64,000 nt of DNA, from contig JAFDWQ010000008.1 of assembly GCA_018268395.1 (NCBI GenBank), positions 124,001-188,000 of the forward strand, read 5' to 3'. Shown here piece by piece: positions 18,284 through 26,285 of the stretch; within the stretch, counting starts at the first letter, position 1, and each line of letters starts with the position of its first letter. The DNA comes from Armatimonadota bacterium (lineage in GTDB: Bacteria; Armatimonadota; Fimbriimonadia; Fimbriimonadales; Fimbriimonadaceae). The position numbers and the translations under genes were made by a program. The notes below the pieces were generated by a model. That model did no database searches. It was given only the letters and a program-made list of their open reading frames with translations, and was not told where the DNA came from.

Positions 18284-18762
18284 TTCGGAAATCCGGGCGC
18301 GGTCTTGACGAGGTGCACTTGTCCTTGGTGGTAACCGGGGTGGTAGGCCAAGCGGGCGAGGGCTCCCCGTCCGTCGATGACCGGGCCGAGCGCGCTCACG
18401 ATCTCGCGCCGCAAGAGGTCGTCGCTCGGCTGTGTGATGACGGGACCGGCGTACGCCCGAGCGTCGTCGAGGACTTCGGAGACGAACGCTGGAGTGAGCT
18501 CTTCGGACGTGAACGGAAAGGGCCGTTCGTTGACGACGCCGTCGGTCGCGGCGGCCTTGACCCGACCGCGCACTCCTTCGGTCGCCTCGCCGAGCAATTG
18601 GGACACGAACGACACCTCGACTCCGGCCACGTGGACGGCCATTTCACCGATCGTCAACGCCCCATCGTGCATGCGAAAGTTGAGCTGTTCTTGGTCCAAA
18701 CCCGCGACCGCGTCGTCGAACCGCTTCCGTACCAGCTCCCACGTCTCGTCGAAACCGTTCAT
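18280..18762 (-). CDS. DinB-superfamily protein
   Basis: At about 160 residues this is a four-helix-bundle DinB-like protein: MNGFDETWELVRKRFDDAVAGLD, then LTIGEMAVHVAGVEVSFV, a C-terminal YHPGYHQGQVHLVK. Two of the metal-binding histidines typical of the family are visible (HVAG; YHPGYHQGQ). DinB proteins are often thiol-dependent S-transferases or damage-inducible proteins; no specific role can be assigned. I start at ATG 18762 because the conserved first helix begins there. The stop overlaps the start of the APH-like gene. Confidence 0.75.
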   Translation of the reverse strand: MNGFDETWELVRKRFDDAVAGLDQEQLNFRMHDGALTIGEMAVHVAGVEVSFVSQLLGEATEGVRGRVKAAATDGVVNERPFPFTSEELTPAFVSEVLDDARAYAGPVITQPSDDLLRREIVSALGPVIDGRGALARLAYHPGYHQGQVHLVKTAPGFPK

Positions 18763-18804
18763 GCCCCGAAGGTACCTGGCCCGACCGGACGTATACTTCC
18801 GGTC

Positions 18805-19377
18805 ATGCTCACGACCGCACTCGTGCTGTACACCGTGACCGTTTGGCCGAAGAACATGACCGACAGCGTGGCCGGCCTGTCGGTCAGCCAACGCGTGGTG
18901 ACCAACGCGTCATGGTGGGACCGGAAGTCGGGATACTTCGCGGTGAAGGTCATGGAGTGCGACGGCGCCCACCGGATGGTGACCTTGACGAAGGACCGGC
19001 GCATCCTGGAGGACATGGGCTATGACATGGCCCGTTTCGGTCGTAAAGCCAAAGGGGACGGCGAAGGTGCGGCCGTCCAGGACCATGCGTTCGACGCCGT
19101 CACCAAGCACGGAATCCGGATCGGAATGTCGAAGTCGACGGTCCTGGCCAAGTTGGGCCGCCCGTTCAAGACCGCTTCTCGTGGCGAAAAGGGCCAGTAT
19201 TGGTGCTGCCTCTTTAAGAAGGTCGTCATGGAGGACAAGGAGACGGGCGACGTGCTGCGCAACACCTACGTCTTCAAGAACGGCAAGCTGATCGAAATCG
19301 CGATCAACTTGGACAGCGTCCCGGGATGCGGAGAGGACAGCCTTTCAGACGAAGGTTGGCCTTGGACGAAGTTCTGA
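18805..19377 (+). CDS. Hypothetical protein with a BamE/SmpA-like segment
   Basis: The N-terminus MLTTALVLYTVTVW is a weak signal or anchor. The middle has HGIRIGMSKSTVLAKLGRPF, which resembles the BamE/SmpA loop (G-M-x3-V-x2-LG-x-P). The following FNYVF-type strands (LRNTYVFKNGKLIEI) fit that fold too. Two adjacent Cys (YWCC) are present. The role is unknown. The start ATG 18805 lies 42 bp from the divergent DinB start, so a shared promoter region is likely. Confidence 0.6.
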   Translation: MLTTALVLYTVTVWPKNMTDSVAGLSVSQRVVTNASWWDRKSGYFAVKVMECDGAHRMVTLTKDRRILEDMGYDMARFGRKAKGDGEGAAVQDHAFDAVTKHGIRIGMSKSTVLAKLGRPFKTASRGEKGQYWCCLFKKVVMEDKETGDVLRNTYVFKNGKLIEIAINLDSVPGCGEDSLSDEGWPWTKF

Positions 19378-19414
19378 CCCTCCCCGGCACCGCCTAGGGT
19401 AAGACTCGGGGTCT

Positions 19415-20224
19415 GTGGCCAGCGTCGCCCCCGTGCTCCGACAGATGTCGGGCCTGTACAGGATCTACATTCAAGACGGCCTCGCGTACAAGGCGGCCGG
19501 CTTCATCTGGATCTTGACCGACGTGACGACCGCGGTGACGATGCCGCTGGTCTGGCTGGCCGCATCGAAGACGGGCACGATCGCGGGCTTCTCCGGAAGC
19601 GACCTGGTGGTCTATTACCTGTGCATGCTGTTGATCGGCTGCTTCGTGGTCTGTCACTACATGTGGGACATCAGTTGGGAGATCAAAGAAGGCACGTTCT
19701 CCGCCCACATCATCCGGCCCGTCCCTTATCTCAGGTTCATTTTCGTGCGCAACTTCGCGTGGCGCTGCGTCCGGACCTCGATCTTCTTGCCCTTCTTCTT
19801 GCTGATCCTCTGGGGCTATTCGTCGTCGATCGGGACCGTGCGTCTCCATCTGGGTTGGGAGTTCTGGTTGTCCTTGGCCTTCGGACACTCGCTCAGCGTC
19901 GTGTTCGTCACGGGTTTGGCGATGGTCGCTCTCTTCGTCGAGGAAGCCCAGTCGATCTTCGAGATCTACTACTTCCCGATGCTGTTCCTGAGCGGACAGT
20001 TGTTCCCTCTCGCGCTCTTCCCCCCTTGGGTCAAGAACCTGGCCGTCGTGTTCCCGTTCTACTACACGACCGGAGCCCCGACCGAGATCCTGACGGGCCG
20101 CGTCACGGGCGACGCCGTCTTCCGGGTCTTGGGCGTCCAGGCGCTCTGGATCGTGTTCGCCTACCTGATGTTCAAAGTCCTCTACGGCTATGGATCGCGC
20201 CGCTATTCCGGCGTCGGAATGTAA
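19415..20224 (+). CDS. ABC-2-type transporter permease
   Basis: The 269-residue protein has about six hydrophobic segments and the typical ABC-2 permease opening (LYRIYIQDGLAYKAAGFIWILTD), a cytoplasmic turn EIKEGTFSAHIIRPVPYL and the C-terminal FPFYYTTGAPTEILTGR. It is related to the ABC-2 (DUF990-like) permeases. It would form a membrane channel with a partner ATPase. No ATPase or second permease is adjacent, which is unusual because these systems are normally clustered. Substrate unknown. The start is GTG 19415. Confidence 0.8.
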   Translation: MASVAPVLRQMSGLYRIYIQDGLAYKAAGFIWILTDVTTAVTMPLVWLAASKTGTIAGFSGSDLVVYYLCMLLIGCFVVCHYMWDISWEIKEGTFSAHIIRPVPYLRFIFVRNFAWRCVRTSIFLPFFLLILWGYSSSIGTVRLHLGWEFWLSLAFGHSLSVVFVTGLAMVALFVEEAQSIFEIYYFPMLFLSGQLFPLALFPPWVKNLAVVFPFYYTTGAPTEILTGRVTGDAVFRVLGVQALWIVFAYLMFKVLYGYGSRRYSGVGM

Positions 20225-20263
20225 CGGGATTCTCCTGTTTCCGTCCAGGTATACAGGCCTCAC

Positions 20264-21556
20264 ATGTCCACCCGCGGCATCCTTGTCCTCGCCGTTTTCT
20301 CCGTGTCCTTAGCCGCACAGGCCCAATGGGACGACGTGAAGCGATTGGGAAACGGGGGAGAGACCTACGTGTCCACCGACGGCAAAGGGACGGTCTGGGT
20401 GTCTTCGCACCTACCGACACAGGCTCTCGTCAGCCGCGACTTCGGAGCCACCTTCGAGAAGCCGAAAGTCTTCGGCGACGCGCTCGGCGACATGGTCGTC
20501 TACGCGCGTCCCAACGGCAAAGCCGTCGTGACGTATATGTACAACTTTAATGTCGCAGGCATGTCGACATGGAAGGTCAGCGACTACGGCAAGACGTGGG
20601 AACAGGGCAAAGGGATCCCTGGCCGGCCGCTCGATCGGGAATGGCCCGCCACCGACGAGAAGACGGGCGACGTCTTCATGATCTATTCGGACGGGTACAT
20701 CGGCGGCCCGAAGTCGAAGGGCGTCTTCCTCGCAAAGTCCACGGACGAAGGACTGACCTGGAAAGAGACGGGCCGCATCGACAAAGAGGCGGAGGGCGAC
20801 TACCCGGTCGACCCGCACCTCGTGTCTTCAGGCGGCAAGCTCTACGCCCTGTGGACGACGAGCAAAGACTACAACACGATCGACGCCTACAAGTTCGCGT
20901 CGTCCGGTGACGGCGGCAAGACGTGGGAGAACTTCGCCACGGTCGCGGCCGTGGACAAGATCGAGGGCGCCGACGTTCAAGAGCGATGGATGCTGGGCGG
21001 CCTCGCGGCGACAGGCGAGAAAGAGGTCGTCGCGTTCTACATGAACTACCGGTCCGTCACCGTCTTCGGCAATCAGATGCCGTGCCTCCTCGTGCACACC
21101 AAGGCCAGCCATGACGGCGGCAAGACGTGGGGCGAGCCTGTGCTCGCGGTTTCGGAAGGCGAACTCAAGAAATCGGCGGGCGCGTTCGTGACCAACCGCA
21201 TCTCCAACGAGAACTTCGGCCAGTACATGCAGTGCCTTTCATGGGGCGCGTTCGACGCCAAGGGACGGCTCCACATGGTCTGGGCGGACAACCGTGAAGG
21301 ACAGGAGAAGATCGGCGAAAGCGCGTTCGGCAAGTGGCGCGTCCGACACGCCGTCGCGGGCAAACCGGGCGGGCCGTTCGGAGGGTCCGAAGCGGTGTCC
21401 AAGGCGTTCACCTGCAAACGCCCGCCCCTCGACTTCATCTGTTGCGCCGCCGACGACAAGTACGTCTACGTCACGTGGACGGAAACGCCGGGCAGCACGG
21501 GCGGGATGGAGTTCTCCGGCGAGTTCTGGTTCGGGCGTCGCAAGCAGGACGAGTAA
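20264..21556 (+). CDS. Secreted BNR/Asp-box repeat protein (sialidase-like propeller)
   Basis: The 430-residue product has a clear signal peptide (ILVLAVFSVSLAAQAQ) and at least five Asp-box motifs: SRDFGATFEKP, SDYGKTWEQG, STDEGLTWKET, SGDGGKTWEN and SHDGGKTWGEP. These mark the blades of a six-bladed beta propeller as in sialidases and related exo-glycosidases. No sialidase catalytic triad (Arg-Arg-Arg, Glu, Tyr) is convincingly visible, so the enzymatic role is not proven. It may bind or degrade glycans, together with the GH95 and GH31 enzymes in this window (inference). Confidence 0.8.
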   Translation: MSTRGILVLAVFSVSLAAQAQWDDVKRLGNGGETYVSTDGKGTVWVSSHLPTQALVSRDFGATFEKPKVFGDALGDMVVYARPNGKAVVTYMYNFNVAGMSTWKVSDYGKTWEQGKGIPGRPLDREWPATDEKTGDVFMIYSDGYIGGPKSKGVFLAKSTDEGLTWKETGRIDKEAEGDYPVDPHLVSSGGKLYALWTTSKDYNTIDAYKFASSGDGGKTWENFATVAAVDKIEGADVQERWMLGGLAATGEKEVVAFYMNYRSVTVFGNQMPCLLVHTKASHDGGKTWGEPVLAVSEGELKKSAGAFVTNRISNENFGQYMQCLSWGAFDAKGRLHMVWADNREGQEKIGESAFGKWRVRHAVAGKPGGPFGGSEAVSKAFTCKRPPLDFICCAADDKYVYVTWTETPGSTGGMEFSGEFWFGRRKQDE

Positions 21557-21613
21557 CGCCCCGTACCTTCACCGGTCGCGCAAGACGGGCGGACGACGAA
21601 ACATAATCCCGGG

Positions 21614-22777
21614 GTGAGCAGCGGCAACGGCTGGCGCGCAGAGACCATCGCCCAGCACCTCGGTGAAGAAGAGTACGTCCTCGGGGCGGTCGTCCCGCCC
21701 ATCTTCCAGAACTCCACGTTCGTCTTCGAGAACTGGGACGACTTCGTGAACGCGTCGCAGAAGACCTTCGGGCCGCCCTACCACTACAGCCGGATGACCA
21801 ACCCGACCTGCGAGGTCGCCGAGGTCAAGATCGCCGCGCTCGAAGGCACCGAGCGCTGCAAACTCTTCGTCAGCGGGATGGCCGCGATCTCCACCGCCAT
21901 CCTCTCGAGCGTGAAGGCCGGCGACCATGTCGTCTGCGTGGACTCGTGCTACGGCCCGACGCGCCAGCTCGTCGCCGACTACCTGCCGAAGTTCGGCGTC
22001 TCGAGCACCTTCGTCGTCGGCGAGGACCCCCAGGAGGTCTTCGACGCCTGCCGACCCGAGACCAAGCTGATCTATCTCGAATCGCCGACGAGCATCGTCT
22101 TCCGCCTGCAAGACCTCGCCGCCATCGGCGCCTTCGCCCGCGGACGCGGTATCACCACCGCGATCGACAACACCTACTCGTCACCGCTCTATCAGAACCC
22201 GGCCCAGTTCGGGATCGACTTCGTGCTCCACACGGGCTCGAAGTACCTCGGGGGCCACAGCGACCTCATCGCGGGCGCCTTGTGCTGCAGCGAAGAGCGG
22301 CTGTCGGGCCTGATGAAGAACGAGCTGCCCATCTTCGGCAACTCCCTTCCCCCCTTCCAGGCCTGGCTCGTCACGCGCTCGCTGCGCACGATGCACCTCA
22401 AGATCCGCGCCGTCCGGGAGGCGGCGGATCGGGTCGCCGCGTTCCTCAAGTCGCACCCGGGCGTCGAGAAGGTGTTCCACGTCGGCGACGACGACCACCC
22501 CCAGCGCGAGCTCCGCGACAGGCAGATGTCGGGCTGGACCGGGCTGCTCACCTTCATGCCCCGCGACCAGCGCCGCGAGTCCGTCCGGGCGATGACCGAA
22601 GCCCTCCGCCTCTTCCGCCTCGGCGTGAGCTGGGGCGGCCACGAGTCGCTCGTCGTCCCGCTCGAGTTCCAGGCGATGGACTGGCCCGAGAAGAAGTGGC
22701 TCGTGCGGCTCTACTGCGGCCTCGAGCACCCCGACGACCTCACCGCCGACCTCGAGCAGGCCTTCACGAAAATCTGA
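21614..22777 (+). CDS. Cys/Met-metabolism PLP-dependent enzyme
   Basis: This 387-residue fold-type I enzyme of the gamma-synthase/beta-lyase family shows SRMTNPTCEVAEVKIAALEG, FVSGMAAISTAILSSVKAGDHVV, DCYGPTR-like DSCYGPTRQL, IDNTYSSPLYQNP and the PLP Lys in LHTGSKYLGGHSDLIAG. It could be cystathionine gamma-synthase or beta-lyase, methionine gamma-lyase or a related lyase. The catalytic region cannot separate these. Start GTG 21614. It is followed by the repeat-rich stretch at 22.8-23.3 kb. Confidence 0.88.
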   Translation: MSSGNGWRAETIAQHLGEEEYVLGAVVPPIFQNSTFVFENWDDFVNASQKTFGPPYHYSRMTNPTCEVAEVKIAALEGTERCKLFVSGMAAISTAILSSVKAGDHVVCVDSCYGPTRQLVADYLPKFGVSSTFVVGEDPQEVFDACRPETKLIYLESPTSIVFRLQDLAAIGAFARGRGITTAIDNTYSSPLYQNPAQFGIDFVLHTGSKYLGGHSDLIAGALCCSEERLSGLMKNELPIFGNSLPPFQAWLVTRSLRTMHLKIRAVREAADRVAAFLKSHPGVEKVFHVGDDDHPQRELRDRQMSGWTGLLTFMPRDQRRESVRAMTEALRLFRLGVSWGGHESLVVPLEFQAMDWPEKKWLVRLYCGLEHPDDLTADLEQAFTKI

Positions 22778-22820
22778 TCCGGAGCCCCCACTCTCACCCC
22801 GGAACAGACGGGCTCCGGGC

Positions 22821-23298
22821 TCCCCCTCGCCCCTCCGGGGGAGAGGGGGCGGGGGGTGAGGGGTCCGGAAAGCCCCCTACCCGTCTGCAGGTGAGGCCGT
22901 GCCCCGAAGATGAGGAGGGGGTCGGGGGTGGAGCGGTCTGAGTCCCTTCTCCTTGCCCCGGAAAAGACGGGCTCCGGTCTCCCCCTCGCCCCTCCGGGGG
23001 AGAGGGGGCGGGGGGTGAGGGGTCATGGGTCGGGGGTGGAGCGGTCTGAGCCCTCACTCTCGCCCCGGAAAAGACGGGCTCCGGTCTCCCCCTCGCCCCT
23101 CCGGGGGAGAGGGGGCGGGGGGTGAGGGGTCATGGGTCGGGGGTGGAGCGGTCTGAGTCCCTTCTCCTTGCCCCGGAAGAGACAGGCTCAGGACTCCCCC
23201 TCGCCCCTCCGGGGGAGAGGGGGCGGGGGGTGAGGGGTCCGGAAAGCCCCCTACCCGTCTGCAGGGGATGGCCGTGCCCCGAAGATGAGGAGAGGGTC
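22821..23298. repeat. Array of GC-rich palindromic repeats (types A and B)
   Basis: No gene is seen in the 527 bp after the PLP-enzyme gene. Type A is a long palindromic unit (core CCCCTCGCCCCTCCGGGGGA then GAGGGGGCGGGG) present in direct orientation at about 22821-22862, 22980-23023, 23086-23131 and 23194-23239. Type B (CCGTCTGCAGG...GTGCCCCGAAGATGAGGAGG) is at about 22873-22921 and 23247-23298. A segment GTCGGGGGTGGAGCGGTCTG recurs at 22921, 23029 and 23136, giving three tandem units of about 107-108 bp. The second type-B copy ends next to the DUF559 gene. Confidence 0.9.
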
Positions 23299-23304
23299 GG
23301 GGGG

Positions 23305-23688
23305 TCAGGGGTCGGGGAACGCCTTGCGGCCGGTCCGCTCCTCACACTGCCGCTGCACCTGGAGGAGGTCGTTCGCGAAGACTTCCCCGAACATCATGAG
23401 GTAGCGGCGGTTCGGGATCCGATAGGTCGCGATCCCGAGGTCTTGCAAGGCCCGATCCCGCGCCGCGTCGCGCGAGGGCTCGTGCTGCTCACCATCGAGC
23501 TCGACGCAGAGCATCGCCTCGCGGCAGAAGAAGTCGAGGCGGTAGGGGCCGACGGGGTGCTCACGGCGGAATTTGAAGCCCAGCCGGCCGTCGCGCAGGC
23601 TCTCCCAGACCTGCCGCTCGACGACCGAGGGTCCCTTCCTCGCCTTTCTGGCCCGGTTCTTGGCCGCCTCGCCCCGGTTCCTCGGCAT
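23305..23688 (-). CDS. DUF559 endonuclease-like protein
   Basis: The 127-residue protein contains the DUF559 core (Vsr-like PD-(D/E)XK fold): SVVERQVWESLRDGRLGFKFRREHPVG, YRLDFFCREAMLCVELDGEQHE and DLGIATYRIPN. The RLDFFC, VELDGEQH segments hold the acidic metal-binding residues. DUF559 proteins are predicted nucleases of unknown role. I use ATG 23688 (MPRNRGEAAKN). The frame continues upstream into an inverted copy of the type-A repeat, so the repeats nearly abut the gene on both sides, which suggests a physical association of gene and repeats. Confidence 0.8.
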   Translation of the reverse strand: MPRNRGEAAKNRARKARKGPSVVERQVWESLRDGRLGFKFRREHPVGPYRLDFFCREAMLCVELDGEQHEPSRDAARDRALQDLGIATYRIPNRRYLMMFGEVFANDLLQVQRQCEERTGRKAFPDP

Positions 23689-23708
23689 CGGTCTGCCGAG
23701 GTTACCGC

Positions 23709-23884
23709 CCCTCACCCCCCGACCCCCTCTCCCCCGGAGGGGCGAGGGGGAGCCGGACATTCCTCGCCCTGCGGATGGTCCGTGACGGGAGGGAGAAGGA
23801 GTAGGGGATGAGGGTTCCGGACCGGGCCAGGAGCATCGCCCCTCACCCCCCAGCCCCCTCTCCCCCGGAGGGGCGAGGGGGAGG
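23709..23884. repeat. Inverted type-A palindromic repeats upstream of the DUF559 gene
   Basis: Two copies in the opposite orientation to the 22.8-23.2 kb array lie at about 23709-23752 and 23839-23884 (CCTCACCCCCCGACCCCCTC and similar). With the array on the other side they bracket the DUF559 gene. Confidence 0.85.
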
Positions 23885-24153
23885 TGAGCAATTCAATCCT
23901 TGTCGTGTTTTAACCGGAACCGGCGGTGTGCTTTCCGGTCCTTGTCGCGTGTTTTCCGGTCCTTGTCGTGGTCCATCTTCGCGGATGGAGCACGCCAAGC
24001 ACTCTCTGGAGCACTCCCAGCGCTTACTGGAACGGCCCGAGTGACCCGTGCACCGCCATGAGCTCCTACTGGACCGCTCCTAGTGGACTTTGTGATTCTG
24101 GCAAGAGGAAGCGAGAAGAGGGCCGAAGCTCCCGGAGCGGGTGCGGTTGTGCC
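23885..24153. other. Gene-free stretch with short direct repeats
   Basis: No credible gene is seen. TTTCCGGTCCTTGTCG occurs at about 23932 and 23953 (period about 21 bp), with a partial third copy near 23897. Several TGGAGCAC-like words follow near 23985-24020. The remainder is unremarkable. Confidence 0.6.
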
Positions 24154-25152
24154 TTAGTCCAACCTTATCAAGAGAAACGCACGAGTGTCGCTGCCAAAGC
24201 TAGCAAAGCCAGCAATGTCCCCACGGCTGTTGATCGCGTAGGCCCTTTCGAGCCTCCAGCCATCGGGGATGTCTTCGGTGACGGTGTTCAGGTCGATCGT
24301 GCCGACGCCGGGCTCGACGAGACAGGCCCTTTCCCCACTGTTGAACCACGACCCGACGGCTTGCAGCGAGTCGTTCAGGTCCTGTAGTTCGGTATGGAAG
24401 ACGCCATAGGGCTGCATCGCTCCTCCCGGCGGGACGATGAAGCCCTGCGAGCCGGTGCTGACGTTGCTGGAGTAGCCGACGATGTAGCCGAGGTTGTTGA
24501 CGCCCTGGGCACGGCTTTCTGTGTCACCGAAGAGCACCCCGAGGTCGGTCATCCCCTCTCCCGCCTTCCAGCGGAACGCCCTGTTCGCCCCGGTTCCGAG
24601 AGCCGCGTTGCCGCACACGACTCCGGCGTCGTTGATGTCCCATGCGATAGCTCCCCAATCTGGATGGAGCCGGCCCAGCAACGTAGCCTTCCCCGAGGCG
24701 TCCCAGACGCAGGCGTCCGGCGGAGGTTCCAGGACATAACCGCAGGCCTGGCCCGAGTTGTTAAGCGCGAACGCCTCGCCACCGACCCGCCCGAGGAGGT
24801 CCAACATTCGGAACCCTTGACCCGCTTTCCACACGAACGGCACATCGCTGACGCGCTTGCCCGCCTTGAGGAGGTCGGTGTACCCGACGACCGTCCCTGT
24901 CGCGTTGACGTCCATACATATGCCCGGCCCCCAGGCGAACGGCATCGGGCCGGGTTTGCGCATCCCGGTCTCGGCTGTCCAGACAAAGAGCCGCGTGGCG
25001 ACGTGGGTCGCACCCACGACCGTCTGTGCATCGTTCAATCCGAACGCGAAGCTAGACGGCCCGCCCGGGCCGCCGAGGTCGATGCAACGGTACCGGACGG
25101 CGTGGGCGACGGGGCCCAGAAGGAGGAGGGAGAGCAGGGCCGTCCGCTTCAT
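24154..25152 (-). CDS. Secreted HAF-repeat protein
   Basis: The 332-residue product has a signal peptide (KRTALLSLLLLGPVAHA) and repeated HAF-type segments in which short motifs alternate: FAFGLNDAQTVVGATH, MDVNATGTVVGYT, FALNNSGQACGYV, WDINDAGVVCGNA, QGVNNLGYIVGYS, YAINSRGDIAGFA. Each has the pattern alpha-N-x-x-G-x-x-hydrophobic-G. These repeats build an extracellular beta-propeller. Function unknown. I use ATG 25152 since it starts the signal peptide. Confidence 0.8.
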   Translation of the reverse strand: MKRTALLSLLLLGPVAHAVRYRCIDLGGPGGPSSFAFGLNDAQTVVGATHVATRLFVWTAETGMRKPGPMPFAWGPGICMDVNATGTVVGYTDLLKAGKRVSDVPFVWKAGQGFRMLDLLGRVGGEAFALNNSGQACGYVLEPPPDACVWDASGKATLLGRLHPDWGAIAWDINDAGVVCGNAALGTGANRAFRWKAGEGMTDLGVLFGDTESRAQGVNNLGYIVGYSSNVSTGSQGFIVPPGGAMQPYGVFHTELQDLNDSLQAVGSWFNSGERACLVEPGVGTIDLNTVTEDIPDGWRLERAYAINSRGDIAGFASFGSDTRAFLLIRLD

Positions 25153-25241
25153 GCCCCCTAGTCTACGACAGTCCGGCCGCCCTCGGGGCACCACGGACGA
25201 AAAGCCGGTAGAGCGGGGCCAGCGGCCATAATCACTGCCAA

Positions 25242-26231
25242 ATGGTCAACCTCCAGCACCTCTTCCGACTGCTGCAGGACTACTGGGCGGCGCAGGGGTG
25301 CGCGGTCTTGCAGCCCTACGACACCGAAGTCGGGGCGGGGACGAGCCACCCGGCGACGGCGTTGCGCTGCCTCGGGCCGGAGCCGTGGAACGCGTGCTAC
25401 ATCCAGCCGAGCCGGCGGCCGGCGGACGGGCGCTACACCCAGAACCCGATGCGCAACCAGCGCTACTACCAGTTCCAGGTGATCCTCAAGCCGAGCCCGG
25501 AGAACGTGGTCGACCTCTACATGGAGAGCCTGAACGCGATCGGCTTCGACACGAAGAAGAACGACGTGCGGCTGGTGGAGGACGACTGGGAGAACCCCTC
25601 GCTCGGTGCGGCGGGGGTCGGTTGGGAGGTCTGGCTGGACGGGACCGAGATCAGCCAGTTCACGTTCTTCCAACAGATGGGCGGGATCGAGTGCCGGCCC
25701 GTCTGCGCCGAGATCACCTACGGCCCCGAGCGGCTCGTGCTGATGCTGAACCGACAGACGTCGATCTGGGAGGACCTGATGTGGAACGACAAGCTGTCGT
25801 ACCGGGACATCGAATTCGACCAGGAGATGCAGAACAACGTGTTCAACTTCGAGGTCGCTTCGACCGACTTCTTGTTCCAGCTCTTCGACATGTACGAGGC
25901 GGAGAGCAAGCGGGTGCTCGAGACCCCGGTGAGTTGGGACGCGGGGCGCGGGATCTTGACGGCCGGGGTTCCGTCTGCCCCCTCCTCGTCTGCAGGGGAT
26001 GGTCCGTGCCCCGAAGACGAGGAGGGGGTCGGGGGTGGAGCAGGGGCTCAGGCCCTCGTCTATCCGGCGTTCGACCTCGCGCTGAAGTGCTCGCACGTCT
26101 TCAACCTGCTCGACGCGCGCGGGGCGGTCTCGGTGACCGAGCGCGCAGCCTACATCAACCGGATCCGGGCGCGGGCCCGGGCGTGCTGCCTCAAGTACAT
26201 GGAGCGGTACAAGACGCCGACGACCGCTTAG
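25242..26231 (+). CDS. glyQ: Glycine--tRNA ligase alpha subunit with in-frame repeat insertion
   Basis: GlyQ is the catalytic alpha chain of the alpha2beta2 glycyl-tRNA synthetase that charges tRNA-Gly. All family strings are present: LQHLFRLLQDYWAAQGCAV, LQPYDTEVGAGTSHPATAL, YIQPSRRPADGRYTQNPMR, YYQFQVILKPSPENV, EVWLDGTEISQFTFFQQMGG, and C-terminal DLALKCSHVFNLLDARGAV, SVTERAAYINRIR. The protein is 329 residues, about 28 longer than usual. The extra block lies near residues 243-270 (PSAPSSSAGDGPCPEDEEGV), exactly where the DNA contains a type-B palindromic repeat. The gene otherwise looks intact. glyS is not adjacent. Confidence 0.95.
   Translation: MVNLQHLFRLLQDYWAAQGCAVLQPYDTEVGAGTSHPATALRCLGPEPWNACYIQPSRRPADGRYTQNPMRNQRYYQFQVILKPSPENVVDLYMESLNAIGFDTKKNDVRLVEDDWENPSLGAAGVGWEVWLDGTEISQFTFFQQMGGIECRPVCAEITYGPERLVLMLNRQTSIWEDLMWNDKLSYRDIEFDQEMQNNVFNFEVASTDFLFQLFDMYEAESKRVLETPVSWDAGRGILTAGVPSAPSSSAGDGPCPEDEEGVGGGAGAQALVYPAFDLALKCSHVFNLLDARGAVSVTERAAYINRIRARARACCLKYMERYKTPTTA
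25978..26028. repeat. Type-B palindromic repeat inside glyQ
   Basis: A perfect 14-bp inverted repeat (25978-25991 with 26015-26028; arm CCCCCTCCTCGTCT) encloses a 23-nt loop containing GGGGATGG and GTGCCCC. It is nearly the same sequence as the intergenic type-B copies near 22.87 and 23.25 kb, followed by the same GTCGGGGGTGGAGC. The element keeps the glyQ reading frame. Confidence 0.9.
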
Positions 26232-26285
26232 GCGGGGTGCAACCCGTCCGCGGGAATCTAGTATCGTAAGGACGGCGCACGGGAC

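Noticed and set aside
22821-23298. CRISPR array
   Set aside because: The repeats are long, palindromic and separated by similar rather than unique spacers; no cas gene is nearby.
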